Shown: positions 1 to 8,021, counted from the stretch's first letter. The stretch is 64,000 nt of DNA from Comamonas sp. NLF-1-9 (GCF_019195435.1 NZ_CP078069.1:2666001-2730000); one strand, 5' to 3'. Notes: generated from the letters alone by a model not told the origin. Translations and numbers: made by a program.

Positions 1-571
1 GCTTCTCCAGCTCGGCCTTCTCTTGCTCACTCATGGGGGACTCCTCGGGTGGTTGCACGGGTGCGGGCTCGCCCGCGGGTTGGGAAAAGTTCAGCGCCTC
101 GTCCAGGGCGCCGTATTCGGCAAAGCCGATGTCCTTGAGGCCCGCCACCGCCGGCGGCTGCGCGCCCAAAAACGCGACGTGGCGCAGGTACCACTTGCCA
201 GGCGTGGGGTTGTGCGGTGCGTCGGGCGGGTAGAGGCTGGCGCTCCTCTTCTTGAAGCGCCCGGCCTTGACCATCTCGGCAAACTGCACGTCCACCTGCG
301 CGGGGTCTATGGCCAGGTTGCCGCGCTCATTGACGTACACGCGCGCCACCCAGCCGTAGGCGGGCAGGTTGTCGCGCGGGTGGCCTACGGTGAGCGGTGC
401 CTCGCGCAGCTCGCGGTTGTAGCTGTCGGCAATCTCTTGCAGTTGCGCGCGGGTGAAAGTGTGGCTGCGCCCGGCGTCGTCGCGGTGCGTGCCGGCGCGA
501 AAGATTTCGATGCCGCCGGGCAGCAGCTCGGACGCGCCGGCGCTCTTGTTGGGGGGCTCAGGTGATGCCAT
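1..571 (-). CDS. Mu gpI-like head protease/scaffold, 3' end outside window
   Basis: This leftward reading frame starts at the ATG at 569-571 and runs off the left edge, leaving 190 codons. It resembles the Mu gp32 (protein I) head-maturation protease. Near the N-terminus are FTRAQLQEIADSYN, then the PLTVGHP segment, and around residues 105-125 KAGRFKKRSASLYPP, which are typical of this family. Mu protein I cleaves the capsid scaffold, and the scaffold Z is made from an internal start of the same gene. Here an internal ATG (32-34) is preceded by GAGGAG at good spacing and begins MSEQEKAELEK, so it is a likely Z-type start. The gene follows the Mor/C activator on the same strand behind its own candidate late promoter. 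In Mu this gene follows gene G, which in this prophage lies 22 kb away on the other strand. Confidence 0.8.
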   Translation of the reverse strand, partial: MASPEPPNKSAGASELLPGGIEIFRAGTHRDDAGRSHTFTRAQLQEIADSYNRELREAPLTVGHPRDNLPAYGWVARVYVNERGNLAIDPAQVDVQFAEMVKAGRFKKRSASLYPPDAPHNPTPGKWYLRHVAFLGAQPPAVAGLKDIGFAEYGALDEALNFSQPAGEPAPVQPPEESPMSEQEKAELEK

Positions 572-606
572 GGCGGGCATCGTCGTGCCCGCGGGCCGCC
601 AGTATC

Positions 607-623
607 AAATGACGGCGGTCAGT
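607..623 (-). promoter_or_regulatory. Candidate late promoter element upstream of the protease gene
   Basis: On the minus strand this reads ACTGACCGCCGTCATTT, one mismatch away from ACTGACCCCCGTCATTT at 14681-14697 ahead of the lysis/head block. The bases just upstream are also alike (AGT, then 4-5 bases, then ACT). Mu has C-dependent promoters ahead of lys and ahead of gene I, so this pair fits Plys and PI. It lies between the Mor/C stop codon and the protease start. That the Mor/C protein binds here is inference. Confidence 0.55.
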
Positions 624-629
624 GATTCA

Positions 630-1082
630 CTACAACGGCAGCTCGCGCTGGCGCCGGGCGCGTTCGGCGCGCAGCCAGCGCGCCTCGATGCGGCGCACGT
701 GCCGGTCGGTGATGCCCACCAGGCGCGCCACGGCCACGTAGTCTTGCCGATGCTGCGCCAGCAGCGCAATCACGCGCGCGGCCATGGCGCTTCTCTGAAT
801 GTCCGCGCCCTGGTTGATGTACAGCTGCCCGCCGCCCAGGTCGGCAGCGATGCCCAGCACCAGCTCGCAGGCCAGTTGCGCGCCCGCATCATCCTCCAGG
901 CCCTGGGCGCCGAACACCAGGCTGATGTAGAGCGAGCGCGCCAGCTCGCGCCAGGAGTCGGGCCAGGCCTGGGTGCGGTTTTCCAGCGGCGCCAGCTGCG
1001 CGCTGGAGAGCTCGGCCAGCTCGGGGCGCTCGGCCAGCAGCGCGCCGGGGTCTTTGAGGGTGTCGTCTTGCACCGTCGTCAT
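630..1082 (-). CDS. Mor/C-family late transcription activator
   Basis: This 150-residue protein has the Mor/C layout. A variable N-terminal half is followed by a conserved segment around residues 88-98 (LYINQGADIQR) that matches the dimerisation/recognition region. A C-terminal helix-turn-helix ends in GITDRHVRRIE. Mu Mor and C activate middle and late promoters. It is the last early-type gene of the leftward operon and starts 4 bases after the stop of the gp16 gene. Only one Mor/C protein is visible in the window, so it may do the late-activation job of C. The two ACTGACC motif copies (607-623 and 14681-14697) are its likely targets by inference. Confidence 0.8.
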   Translation of the reverse strand: MTTVQDDTLKDPGALLAERPELAELSSAQLAPLENRTQAWPDSWRELARSLYISLVFGAQGLEDDAGAQLACELVLGIAADLGGGQLYINQGADIQRSAMAARVIALLAQHRQDYVAVARLVGITDRHVRRIEARWLRAERARRQRELPL

Positions 1083-1086
1083 GGCG

Positions 1087-1494
1087 TCAGCCCTCCTGCC
1101 CGCGCTGCTGCCAGCGTTTGAGCGCTTCGATCAGGCGGCTGAGCTGGGGCCAGTCGCAAAAGCGCAGATCCTCCATGCCGTTTTGGCGCTTGATCCAGGC
1201 GCGCAAGGCGGGCGCGGAGGTGTCGGCAATGATGCCGTCGCGCCCGAGCTGCTTCCACAGCGCCCAGACCTTGCGCTCCATGGGTGTGGCGTCCCAGACG
1301 GCGCGGTCGGGCGTGGTGGCCTGGGCGGGTTCGGCCAGTTTTTGCAGGTGGCGGCGCACCCGTGCCTGTTCGCTGGCGCTCAGGGCCTTGGCGCTGCTGT
1401 ACCCCGTCAGGTGCAGCAGCAACGCACGGTAGTCGTCGTCGCTCATGGCGAGCTTGTGCTTGAGCACGTGGATGGCGGCAAGGTGGCGGGCCAT
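1087..1494 (-). CDS. Mu gp16-family protein (DUF1018)
   Basis: The protein is 135 residues long and recognisable as the Mu gp16 family that precedes mor in Mu-like phages. An N-terminal block reads HVLKHKLAMSDDDYRALL, a middle GYSSAKALSASEQ lies around a helix, and the C-terminal ends WPQLSRLIEALKRW. Its exact function is not known; a regulatory role is usually assumed. I chose the internal ATG at 1492-1494 because GGAGGT lies just ahead of it. A longer in-frame ATG exists at 1524, but it would overlap the previous gene further. It sits 4 bases after the upstream stop and just before the Mor/C gene, as in Mu. Confidence 0.8.
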   Translation of the reverse strand: MARHLAAIHVLKHKLAMSDDDYRALLLHLTGYSSAKALSASEQARVRRHLQKLAEPAQATTPDRAVWDATPMERKVWALWKQLGRDGIIADTSAPALRAWIKRQNGMEDLRFCDWPQLSRLIEALKRWQQRGQEG

Positions 1495-1498
1495 GGCT

Positions 1499-1759
1499 TT
1501 ACCTCCAGGCAGTGGGGCCGCCAATGAGGGCGGCTATGTAGTCGCTGGCGCGGCAGATGCGCACCGGCGGGCGGCGGGCGCTGCGCGTGCGACTCAGGCT
1601 GTCCGGGCCGGGAGCGCACACGCGGCACAGGTCGGAGATCTCGCCGCGACGCAGACCACGGCGCACACGGGTGAAGAAGCCCGTATCCATCGGCAGCCAT
1701 TCGCGGCATTGGCGGCAACGCTGGTAGAGGCCGAATTCGGTGTGGTCCAGTTCCGCCAT
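1499..1759 (-). CDS. Small cysteine-rich phage protein
   Basis: This 86-residue protein has CRQC near residue 15 and CRVC near residue 45, which could form a single zinc-binding knuckle. The rest is basic (RVRRGLRRGE). It lies in the early operon, 1 base after the stop of the preceding gene (TGACATG), so translation is probably coupled. I do not recognise a named family. A nucleic-acid-binding role is plausible from the charge and CxxC pairs, but this is inference. Confidence 0.6.
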   Translation of the reverse strand: MAELDHTEFGLYQRCRQCREWLPMDTGFFTRVRRGLRRGEISDLCRVCAPGPDSLSRTRSARRPPVRICRASDYIAALIGGPTAWR

Positions 1760-1760
1760 G

Positions 1761-2507
1761 TCAGACCTGCAGGCAAGTGAGCACGAAGCGCATGCTGGGC
1801 AGCTCCAGCGTTTGCGCCAGCAGCGTGCTGGCGTTCACACGAGCAACGGCAAGGGTTTGCCCGTCGCGCCCGGCAAGCGTGGGCGCACTCCACACGCCGC
1901 CTGCGTGATGGATGCACCCGCCGGCTTGCACGCGGCGCAGGAACCAGCCGCTTTGCTGGGGGCTCAAGCGGCCACGGTAGGCGTCCCAGGCGGCGAGCAA
2001 ACTGCGCTCGTCCAACGGCCAATAGCCGTCGCGGATGCGCCGCGCAGTTCGGTAGGAGACACCCAGCACGTGCGCCACCGCGCGCAACGGGGTTGCAGTG
2101 GCGAACGCACGCAAATCTGCCGGAGCCGTTTTACGGCCCTCTGGCGCGTTCAATGACGCCAAGGGTGCCGTGGCATGTGCAGCCCCGGCTGCGGCGCTTG
2201 CAGGTATCGGCAAATTGATCCCTGCGCCATTGGCGGGCGTTGCGCCCTCACCCCCACCGTCTCCCAGGGGGCGAGGGGGCAAAACCGGCGCATGGCGCAC
2301 GCTGATCGTGCCGCGGCGGATTTGCTCGGTTCTGAGCGCCTGCGCGCGGCTTTTCTCGGCGTTGGTGATGTGAAAGCTGCCCGCACGCGGGGCGAGGTTG
2401 ACGCGGCGCGCCCGGGCGGGGCGCTGGCCCCCGCCCTTGCCTTCCCGCAGCGGGGGAAGGGGTGAAGCCGGGTGCGCCAGCTCGAAGGCGTTGGGCGGGC
2501 GGCTCAC
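1761..2507 (-). CDS. Phage protein with HTH-like segment and two in-frame repeat insertions
   Basis: The reading frame uses a GTG start at 2505-2507 that overlaps the stop of the preceding gene (GTGA), giving 248 residues. The N-terminal half is low complexity and contains two stretches, PLPPLREGKGGG and LPPRPLGDGGGEG, that are translations of the GC-rich palindromic repeat found at 2425-2470 and 2245-2285. The C-terminal half looks like a folded domain with an HTH-like segment (VAHVLGVSYRTARRIRDG), so it may bind DNA. The function is unknown. Removing both repeats would leave a shorter protein, so the ancestral gene was probably smaller. Confidence 0.6.
   Translation of the reverse strand: MSRPPNAFELAHPASPLPPLREGKGGGQRPARARRVNLAPRAGSFHITNAEKSRAQALRTEQIRRGTISVRHAPVLPPRPLGDGGGEGATPANGAGINLPIPASAAAGAAHATAPLASLNAPEGRKTAPADLRAFATATPLRAVAHVLGVSYRTARRIRDGYWPLDERSLLAAWDAYRGRLSPQQSGWFLRRVQAGGCIHHAGGVWSAPTLAGRDGQTLAVARVNASTLLAQTLELPSMRFVLTCLQV
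2245..2285. repeat. GC-rich palindromic repeat inside a prophage gene
   Basis: The stretch CCCTCACCCCCACC, a short gap, CTCCCAGGGGGCGAGGGGGC has the same layout as copies at 2425-2470, 3845-3927 and 26903-27036: a C-rich arm, CAG/CAA centre, then G-rich arm. It is read through in frame by the gene on the minus strand. Confidence 0.65.
2425..2470. repeat. GC-rich palindromic repeat inside a prophage gene
   Basis: CCTTCCCGCAGCGGGGGAAGG forms a near-perfect stem and is followed by GGTGAAGCCGG. It is the second copy within the same prophage gene, and is translated in frame as a Pro/Gly-rich stretch. Confidence 0.65.
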
Positions 2508-3055
2508 GCGGCGGCCTCCAGCGCGTCGCCCTTGGTCAAGTCCTTGAGCACGGCGGCCACGGCTTTTTCCACCTCGCCGTCCACGCTCTTGATCAGCACC
2601 TCGTCGCAGTCGGCCGATACCGTGACGCCCAGGCGCTTCAAGGTGCGCGCGTCGAGCTGCTCCAGCGCCTTGGCTACCGGGCGCTCGGTGGTGGCCACCA
2701 GCAGCGCGCGGTGCTCGGCGCTGAGCTCGCCTTCGGCAATCAGTTTGTCGATGCGGGCAATGAGCTGCGCATCTTGCGCCCAGCTCATCTTGCCCTTGGA
2801 TTTTTGCAGGCCGTATTTCAGGCCCGCCACCACCTGGGTGCGCGGGCGCTCGAACAGGGGGCGGTTGCCCTCGATGAGTTCCTTCAGGCGGTTGTGCTCG
2901 GCGGCCACGCGCCGCGCCGCCTGGCGCACGGCGGGCATGGATTGCTGCCTGAGGGTTTCCACGTCGCCATGCAGCGCACGCAAGACATCGGCGAGCTGCT
3001 CGCGGCAGGTGGCGAGCTTTTGCGCGTGGTTCATCAGCTCCAGTTGGGTAGTCAT
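2504..3055 (-). CDS. Possible Gam-like host-nuclease inhibitor
   Basis: The protein has 183 residues. The first 70 are helical and charged. A central segment (GLKYGLQKSKGKMSW) and the following helices resemble the Mu Gam layout, where helices lead to a VSWR-like strand and a C-terminal helix pair. Mu Gam binds DNA ends and protects phage DNA from RecBCD-type nucleases. The assignment rests on pattern only and could be wrong. The gene overlaps its upstream neighbour by 4 bases and the next gene by 4 bases, so it is part of the coupled early operon. Confidence 0.5.
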   Translation of the reverse strand: MTTQLELMNHAQKLATCREQLADVLRALHGDVETLRQQSMPAVRQAARRVAAEHNRLKELIEGNRPLFERPRTQVVAGLKYGLQKSKGKMSWAQDAQLIARIDKLIAEGELSAEHRALLVATTERPVAKALEQLDARTLKRLGVTVSADCDEVLIKSVDGEVEKAVAAVLKDLTKGDALEAAA

Positions 3056-3678
3056 TGGCTCTCTCCTTGGTTGGCAGCGGGATCGGTGGGGGTGGCGGAT
3101 GCACCGCGCTGGCGCGCGATGGCGGCTTTCATGGCGCGCACGGTGGGGCTGGTGCCGGCGGGCGTGGTGGGCGCTGGTGAAGGCAGGGGCACCAGGCCGG
3201 GCACAACGTCCAGCACGGTCACGGCGGCGCCCTTGACATGGGCGGCGCGGGCACTCTTGCGGGTGGCTTCGCGCTCAGCCTCGGCTGCGGCCTCATGCTT
3301 GTCGGCCATGCGCGCCAGAATGGCGTGCAGGTAGCCGTGGCCCTTCATGGGCAGCTCCAGGGCGCCGGCGTCGCGCGCGGCCAGCATCTGGTCTATGGCG
3401 TCGGCCCAGGCATTCAAGGGTGCGCTCCAGTCGCGCCCCTTGTGGGTGATGGCGCGCCGCTCCAGGTCGGGCAGCAGCTCCAGCAGCAGCTTGATCTTCT
3501 TGCGCGCGGTCAGGCGCTGGCGCGCGGGCTGAAACAGTTGCACGTACTGCAAGACCCTTGCACCCAGGGGAATGCTGACGGCGGCCAGGCGCGAGAGTGC
3601 GCGCTGGTCGGCCTCGTGGGCGAAGAGCGTCATCAGGTCGAGCTCGGCGCCGCAGGTGGGGCAGGCAAGGTCGCTCAT
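3052..3678 (-). CDS. Unrecognised early phage protein with N-terminal CxxC
   Basis: This 208-residue protein begins MSDLACPTCGAELDL, which looks like half of a zinc ribbon. A helical region of about 120 residues follows, and then a Pro/Ala/Thr-rich tail that is probably disordered. I chose the ATG at 3676-3678 because it overlaps the previous stop by four bases (ATGA). Extending upstream would cross the neighbouring gene in another frame. I do not recognise the family. Position in the early operon suggests a role in replication or regulation, but nothing in the sequence proves it. Confidence 0.6.
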   Translation of the reverse strand: MSDLACPTCGAELDLMTLFAHEADQRALSRLAAVSIPLGARVLQYVQLFQPARQRLTARKKIKLLLELLPDLERRAITHKGRDWSAPLNAWADAIDQMLAARDAGALELPMKGHGYLHAILARMADKHEAAAEAEREATRKSARAAHVKGAAVTVLDVVPGLVPLPSPAPTTPAGTSPTVRAMKAAIARQRGASATPTDPAANQGESQ

Positions 3679-4076
3679 GCGCGCGGCTCCTGAGGCAGGC
3701 GCGCCACGGGCGTGGCCAGCAGCCAGCGCGGGCCCAGCTGGCGCACCGCCCGGCGCCAGGCGCGCATGTTGTGCAGCTGGGTGGCGCGCGGCACCTCGGG
3801 CACGGCCCAGAGCTGGCGGGCGTGGGGGAGCGTGGGGGTGTGCTGGCCCCCACCCCGGCCCTCCCCCAGCGGGGGAGGGAGTAAAGCGGGGCCATCCTCC
3901 AGCGGGGGAGGGAGTGAAGCGGGGCCCTGGGCATGGGCGCGGGCCAGCCGCGTGAAGTCGCGCGCCTGCTCCATCAGGGGCAGCAGGGCACGCGCCATCT
4001 GGCAGGTGCAGCCGGGGCCGGGGCGCTGAATGCACAGGCCCGCTTCATCGCAGGTACGCAGTTGCTGGGTGTTCAT
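3675..4076 (-). CDS. Small early phage protein carrying a double repeat insertion
   Basis: The 133-residue frame starts MNTQQLRTCDEAGLC at an ATGA overlap with the preceding 57-codon gene. Cysteines near residues 9, 16 and 24 might bind metal. Residues about 50 to 77 are a Pro/Gly-rich stretch (LPPPLEDGPALLPPPLGEGRGGG) translated from a tandem copy of the palindromic repeat at 3845-3927. The C-terminus (NMRAWRRAVRQLGPRWLLATPV) looks like ordinary protein again. I do not recognise its function. The repeat probably entered an existing gene without breaking the frame. Confidence 0.55.
   Translation of the reverse strand: MNTQQLRTCDEAGLCIQRPGPGCTCQMARALLPLMEQARDFTRLARAHAQGPASLPPPLEDGPALLPPPLGEGRGGGQHTPTLPHARQLWAVPEVPRATQLHNMRAWRRAVRQLGPRWLLATPVARLPQEPRA
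3845..3927. repeat. Tandem pair of GC-rich palindromic repeats
   Basis: Two head-to-tail units each contain CAGCGGGGGAGGGAGT followed by AAAGCGGGGCC or GAAGCGGGGCC. The first unit also has the full C-rich left arm (CCCGGCCCTCCCCCAGC). The unit matches 2425-2470. It lies inside the coding region of the 133-residue prophage protein. Confidence 0.7.
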
Positions 4077-4246
4077 GCAGGCCTCCGCAGGCAGATGGCG
4101 GCCACGGCGCGGGCGCCGGGCCAGTCGGCCAGGGTTTGCAGCACGGCCTCGCAGCCGTCGGCAAACAGGCCGGGAAAGCGCAGGCGTTGGCCGCTGGCCA
4201 GCGTCACGCGGATGAGATAGGGGCGCATGGTGGTGGCGGCGTTCAT
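4073..4246 (-). CDS. 57-residue early phage protein
   Basis: This short frame starts at ATG 4244-4246, 3 bases after the stop of the transposition ATPase gene, and ends in TGA overlapping the ATG of the next gene. It begins MNAATTMRPYLIRVTL and ends AAICLRRPA. The tight coupling on both sides is the main evidence that it is real. The composition suggests a small beta-strand/helix fold. Function is unknown. Confidence 0.55.
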   Translation of the reverse strand: MNAATTMRPYLIRVTLASGQRLRFPGLFADGCEAVLQTLADWPGARAVAAICLRRPA

Positions 4247-4249
4247 GGT

Positions 4250-5254
4250 TCAGCACCCCGCCACGCATTGCGCATCCACCTTGGGCCAGCCTGCGGCAGC
4301 GGCTGCGTTCATCGCCCGGCTGACAAGGTTGTGCACGGCCAGCGGGTAGCAGGTGCTGATGCCGCTCTTGCTGCCGCGCGGGGTGTAGATCAGGCGGGCG
4401 CGGATGGCGTCGAAGGCGTCGGGCGCAAAGACTTGATCGAGCTTGAGGTCGAAGCGCTTGAACTTGTGCTCCAGGTAGGTTTCGAGCTCGGCGTCCAGCG
4501 GCTGCAGCTCCACCAGCTCGATGCGCTGCATCACCTCGCGCACTTCCGGGTTCTGGCTGTGCAGCAGGTGGCGCAGCTCGGGCTGGGCCACCAGGGCCAC
4601 GCCCAGCAGGCGCTGAAAGCCGTCGCGCAGCTCGATGAAGCGCTTGAGGTGCTTGACGGTGGCCGTGGGCATGCAGTGCGCCTCGTCGATCACCAAGAGG
4701 TGTCTGCGCCCGGCGCGCCGGCTGGCCTTGAGCAGCTGCGCGAGCTGGTCGAACCGGGCCTGCGGGCTGCTCTTGATCTTCAGACCCGGGTCCAGCGCGT
4801 AGGCGATGGCCTCGGCAATGTGCGTGGCGCGCAGCGTCTTGCCCTTGGCGTCGCTCGCTTCCATGCCCAGCACGTAGGGCTTGATGATGAGCACGTCGCG
4901 GCCTTCGTCGATCAGGCGCTGTTCGAGCTCGTCCATCAGCGTGGTCTTGCCCGCGCCGCTCTCGCCCACCAAGCCGATGAAGCCGTGGTGCCGTGCGGCG
5001 TCCAGCAGCGCGGCGCGGGCGTAGCGGGTGGCGGCGCTCTGAAACACGTCGTCGCGGCTTTCCACGTCATTGACGAAGGGGCTTCGCGGCAGGCCGAAGG
5101 CCTTGCGCGCTTCCAAGGTGATGGGAGTGAATTGCAGTAACATGGGCTCATCCTCAGTGGTTGGGTTTTGGGATTCGGCTTCTTGGGGACCGGCCTCGGG
5201 CGTTGGCGCGCTCGGGGCCTTTTCTTTGCGGGGTAGCCGCTGGGCGGCGGGCAT
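4250..5254 (-). CDS. Transposition protein B, AAA+ ATPase (BcepMu TnpB/ExeA-like)
   Basis: This 334-residue AAA+ ATPase carries a Walker A motif (GESGAGKT, around residue 97) and a Walker B motif (LLVIDEAH, around residue 185). A sensor-like segment GVALVAQPEL follows. In Mu-like phages the B ATPase binds target DNA and delivers it to transposase A. It lacks the separate N-terminal DNA-binding domain of Mu B as far as I can see, and looks like the ExeA-like ATPase type of BcepMu. I chose the start at 5254 because AAGGAG lies 8 bases upstream. An internal ATG at 5143 also has a ribosome site and cannot be excluded. It follows the transposase gene by 14 bases. Confidence 0.85.
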   Translation of the reverse strand: MPAAQRLPRKEKAPSAPTPEAGPQEAESQNPTTEDEPMLLQFTPITLEARKAFGLPRSPFVNDVESRDDVFQSAATRYARAALLDAARHHGFIGLVGESGAGKTTLMDELEQRLIDEGRDVLIIKPYVLGMEASDAKGKTLRATHIAEAIAYALDPGLKIKSSPQARFDQLAQLLKASRRAGRRHLLVIDEAHCMPTATVKHLKRFIELRDGFQRLLGVALVAQPELRHLLHSQNPEVREVMQRIELVELQPLDAELETYLEHKFKRFDLKLDQVFAPDAFDAIRARLIYTPRGSKSGISTCYPLAVHNLVSRAMNAAAAAGWPKVDAQCVAGC

Positions 5255-5268
5255 GGCTGGGTCTCCTT

Positions 5269-7101
5269 TCAGGATGCGACCACGCGCAGCGTGGCCTTGG
5301 TGAGCAGGCGCGCCTTGAGCGCGTCGAGCTGGTCTTCGGGCACGCCCTCGGGGTGCCAGGCGCGCACGCTGGCGTGGCGCTCTGGCGTGGGCGGCACGCC
5401 GCCCGCGGTGAGCCAGGCGGCGGCCTCAAAGTGGGTGAGCACGCGCGCGGCGCGCACGGGGGCGCTGGCGCCGGGCTGCACGGCGGTGCCGCGCAGCGGC
5501 AGCCAGGTGCGCTCGGGCGCAAGGTCGATGCGCTTGCCCGGGTCGATGCGCCCGCCAAAGGGCACCGCGCGCGCCTTGTGTGCGGCTTCGGCGGCTTCGT
5601 CGCTGCTCGCCTGGTAGGCGTGGCGCAGCAGCTCCTTGCGGTGCGTCTCAAGCTGCGTGTCGGCTGGCCGCGCCCAGTCTTCGCCGATGGTGTTGGCGTC
5701 CAGGCGAAAGCCGCCGGCGTCGCGCGCCACCAGCGGGGCGTCGATCAGGCTTTCGTGGCCGTCGGCGTCTTTGGTGACGATGGTGCAAGCGTCTTGCTGG
5801 TACACGCCCCAGGTCACTTGCAGGCTCTCGCCCACCATCACGCCAGGGACTTGGCGCACGTCGTATTCCTGCCCGGCGAAGCTTACGGTGAGGGTGACGC
5901 TGACCTTGCGGGCCTCGGGCGTGTGGGTGAGCAGGCGCTGGCAAACCTCGGGCGCGGGGGCGGTGCGCAGCTGCTCAGCGGTGATGGTGCGCCAGCAGTC
6001 GCTGCGGCTTGTGCGGTGGCGCGTGTGCTCGCGCTCGGCGTTGAACCAGGCGGCCCAGCGCTCGGCTTGTTGGTTGAGCTCGTCGAGGTCTGCCACGGGC
6101 CGAAAGCGCAAGCCGCTTTCAAAGCTGCGCTCGATGAGGTTGCGCGCCTGCTCGACCTGGCCGGTGGCGCGCGCGTTGCCCGGCGCGTGGGCGATGAGCT
6201 GCACGCCCAGGCGGCGCGCCAGGTTGCCAAACAGGCCGCTGGTGTTGGCGCTGCCCATGTCCATCATGAGGATGCGCGGCACGCCGTGGCAGGGGTCACC
6301 CGGGCGCGGCTGGATGAAGTGGATGAAGCTGTCGGCCAGGTTCTTGCCGCTCTCCGCGCCCATGACGTAGTGCACGGCGATGGAGCCGCTGTAGTGGTCG
6401 GTGCGCTCGTAGCTCCAGACGCGGTCGGCCTCGATGCGCTTCAGGTTGGCGGGCTTGTTCTTGTAGAAGCGCTCGCGCTCCATGACCTGCAGGCCGGCCT
6501 CGCGGTGGTTGGCTGCGTGCAGGTAGTACAACACGCACAGGCTGGCGTCGATCTGCCAGACGTGGTTGGGGTGCAGGCTTTTGAGCTCTACCGCCGGCGC
6601 CGGGCGGTTGATCTGGTCGGGGTGCAGGCCGTGGGCGCGCAAGCTGCGCGCCACGGCGCTGGCGGACAGGGGCAGCAGCTCGCCGGTGGCGGGGTCGAGC
6701 CGCTGGGCGCGCAGCTCGCCATTGGCGCGCAGGATTTCCAGCGCCTCGCCGATGGACATCAGGCGCTTGCCGGTTTTGCGGTGGCTCAGCTGCAAGAAGG
6801 CGCTGAGGGTGAGCGCTTCTTCACGGGTGAGCGCGCTGCGGCCGGCGTCGGCACGCTGCTTGCGCTGCGGGGCCACGCGCACCTCGGCCAGCCAGCGGTG
6901 CAGCGTGGGCAGGCTGCACGCGAGCTGGGCGCAGGCGCTGGCGTAGACGGCGCCCTTGCCGCCGGGCGGCGCGGCGGCGGCGCGCTGGCTGACTTCAACC
7001 AGCGCGGGCACGAGGGCGGGGTTCAGGGCCATGTCGGGCGGCGTGGGGCGCTGCGGCGTTGGGACGGCGGGCGGCAAGCCGGGGTTTACTGCCCGCCCCA
7101 T
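5269..7101 (-). CDS. Mu-type DDE transposase A
   Basis: The protein has 610 residues. The DDE catalytic core is visible: HVWQIDASLCVLYY (first Asp), RILMMDMGSANTSG (second Asp) and GQVEQARNLIERSFE (Glu). An N-terminal helical DNA-binding region precedes it. A beta-barrel-like region and a Mu-type C-terminal tail follow. It catalyses strand cleavage and transfer for integration and replicative transposition of the phage genome, using the B ATPase encoded immediately downstream. It overlaps the preceding gene by 16 bases. All three catalytic residues are intact and the frame is unbroken, so the enzyme could be active. Confidence 0.93.
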   Translation of the reverse strand: MGRAVNPGLPPAVPTPQRPTPPDMALNPALVPALVEVSQRAAAAPPGGKGAVYASACAQLACSLPTLHRWLAEVRVAPQRKQRADAGRSALTREEALTLSAFLQLSHRKTGKRLMSIGEALEILRANGELRAQRLDPATGELLPLSASAVARSLRAHGLHPDQINRPAPAVELKSLHPNHVWQIDASLCVLYYLHAANHREAGLQVMERERFYKNKPANLKRIEADRVWSYERTDHYSGSIAVHYVMGAESGKNLADSFIHFIQPRPGDPCHGVPRILMMDMGSANTSGLFGNLARRLGVQLIAHAPGNARATGQVEQARNLIERSFESGLRFRPVADLDELNQQAERWAAWFNAEREHTRHRTSRSDCWRTITAEQLRTAPAPEVCQRLLTHTPEARKVSVTLTVSFAGQEYDVRQVPGVMVGESLQVTWGVYQQDACTIVTKDADGHESLIDAPLVARDAGGFRLDANTIGEDWARPADTQLETHRKELLRHAYQASSDEAAEAAHKARAVPFGGRIDPGKRIDLAPERTWLPLRGTAVQPGASAPVRAARVLTHFEAAAWLTAGGVPPTPERHASVRAWHPEGVPEDQLDALKARLLTKATLRVVAS

Positions 7102-8021
7102 TGCGCCACCTCGGCCATGAGCTGCTGATCGGCAGCGTTGCTCACGTCCGGCAGGTTGAACTCCTCGCGCAGCGTGGCCAGTTCGGCCGCCAGCTGGCCC
7201 ACCAGGCCGGCCATGAAGACTTCGTGGGCGCGCAGCTTGCCGCTCTTGATGCCGTCGTCGCGCAGGGTTTGCAGCGCGGCGCGCAAGTTGCCGCGCACGC
7301 AGCCCAGCGCGTCCGCGAGGATGGCGGCGGCTTCTCTTTGCATTTGCGCCAGCAGCTCGTCGCCTTCGAGCAGCGCGATGCGGCCTTTCTCGCGCTCGAG
7401 CTGGTCGATGCGTTTGTTCTTGCCCTCCAGCAGGCGCTGGTCGGCCTCGCGCTCGGCGCGCACCTCGCGCACGGCGGCGCGCAGCTCTTTGACGGACATG
7501 CGGGCGACGTCGTCCAGGGCGAGTTCGCCGGTCTGACCGAGCTCGGCCAGCTCCAGGGTCTGGTCATCGTCAAGGGGCAGCAGCTCGACCAGTTTGGACA
7601 TGCCGATGGCATCCAAATGCCGCGACGTCGCGGTATTTGCGAACCTGCGGGTGACGGCCATGTAGCGCTGAGCCGCGTCCACGCCGAGCCCCAGCCGCTC
7701 CAGGGCAGGCAGGAATTTGCCGTGCGCGCAAGCCTCTTTCAGCAGCAGCAAGTAGCCGCCGAGCTCGAAGATGCCCGCGCCGATGCGCCGGATGGCGTCG
7801 CGCGCGCTGTTCTCGAGCACATCAGGGTCGGTACTGCCCTGGTAGTTGAGCTGGCGTGCCAGGGCGCTGACGGCCTGATCGGCGGCGACGAGGGCGCGCT
7901 GCTCGCTGTCGATGGCGGCCGCGGCTGCGGGCAGGATGACGGGTTGTCTGGCGGGGGCGGCGGGTTTGAGGGAGGTTTTGGACATGGCGGGGTTGCTTTG
8001 GTGGTGGTGGATCGGATTCAT
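7086..8021 (-). CDS. DUF3102-like early phage protein
   Basis: The protein has 311 residues. Residues about 75-135 resemble DUF3102 proteins (IGAGIFELGGYLLLLKEAC, then HGKF and a region on a YMAV helix), a family of unclear function found in phages and plasmids. A long coiled coil follows (EVRAEREADQRLLEGKNKRIDQLEREK split over residues about 185-215). It starts in an ATGA overlap with the gene upstream and overlaps the transposase start by 16 bases. A DNA-binding role is usually assumed for such proteins; this is not shown here. Confidence 0.6.
   Translation of the reverse strand: MNPIHHHQSNPAMSKTSLKPAAPARQPVILPAAAAAIDSEQRALVAADQAVSALARQLNYQGSTDPDVLENSARDAIRRIGAGIFELGGYLLLLKEACAHGKFLPALERLGLGVDAAQRYMAVTRRFANTATSRHLDAIGMSKLVELLPLDDDQTLELAELGQTGELALDDVARMSVKELRAAVREVRAEREADQRLLEGKNKRIDQLEREKGRIALLEGDELLAQMQREAAAILADALGCVRGNLRAALQTLRDDGIKSGKLRAHEVFMAGLVGQLAAELATLREEFNLPDVSNAADQQLMAEVAQWGGQ

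Noticed and set aside
5161..7128. Open frame of 655 codons on the plus strand
   Set aside because: It is antisense to the transposase, whose DDE motifs are clear.
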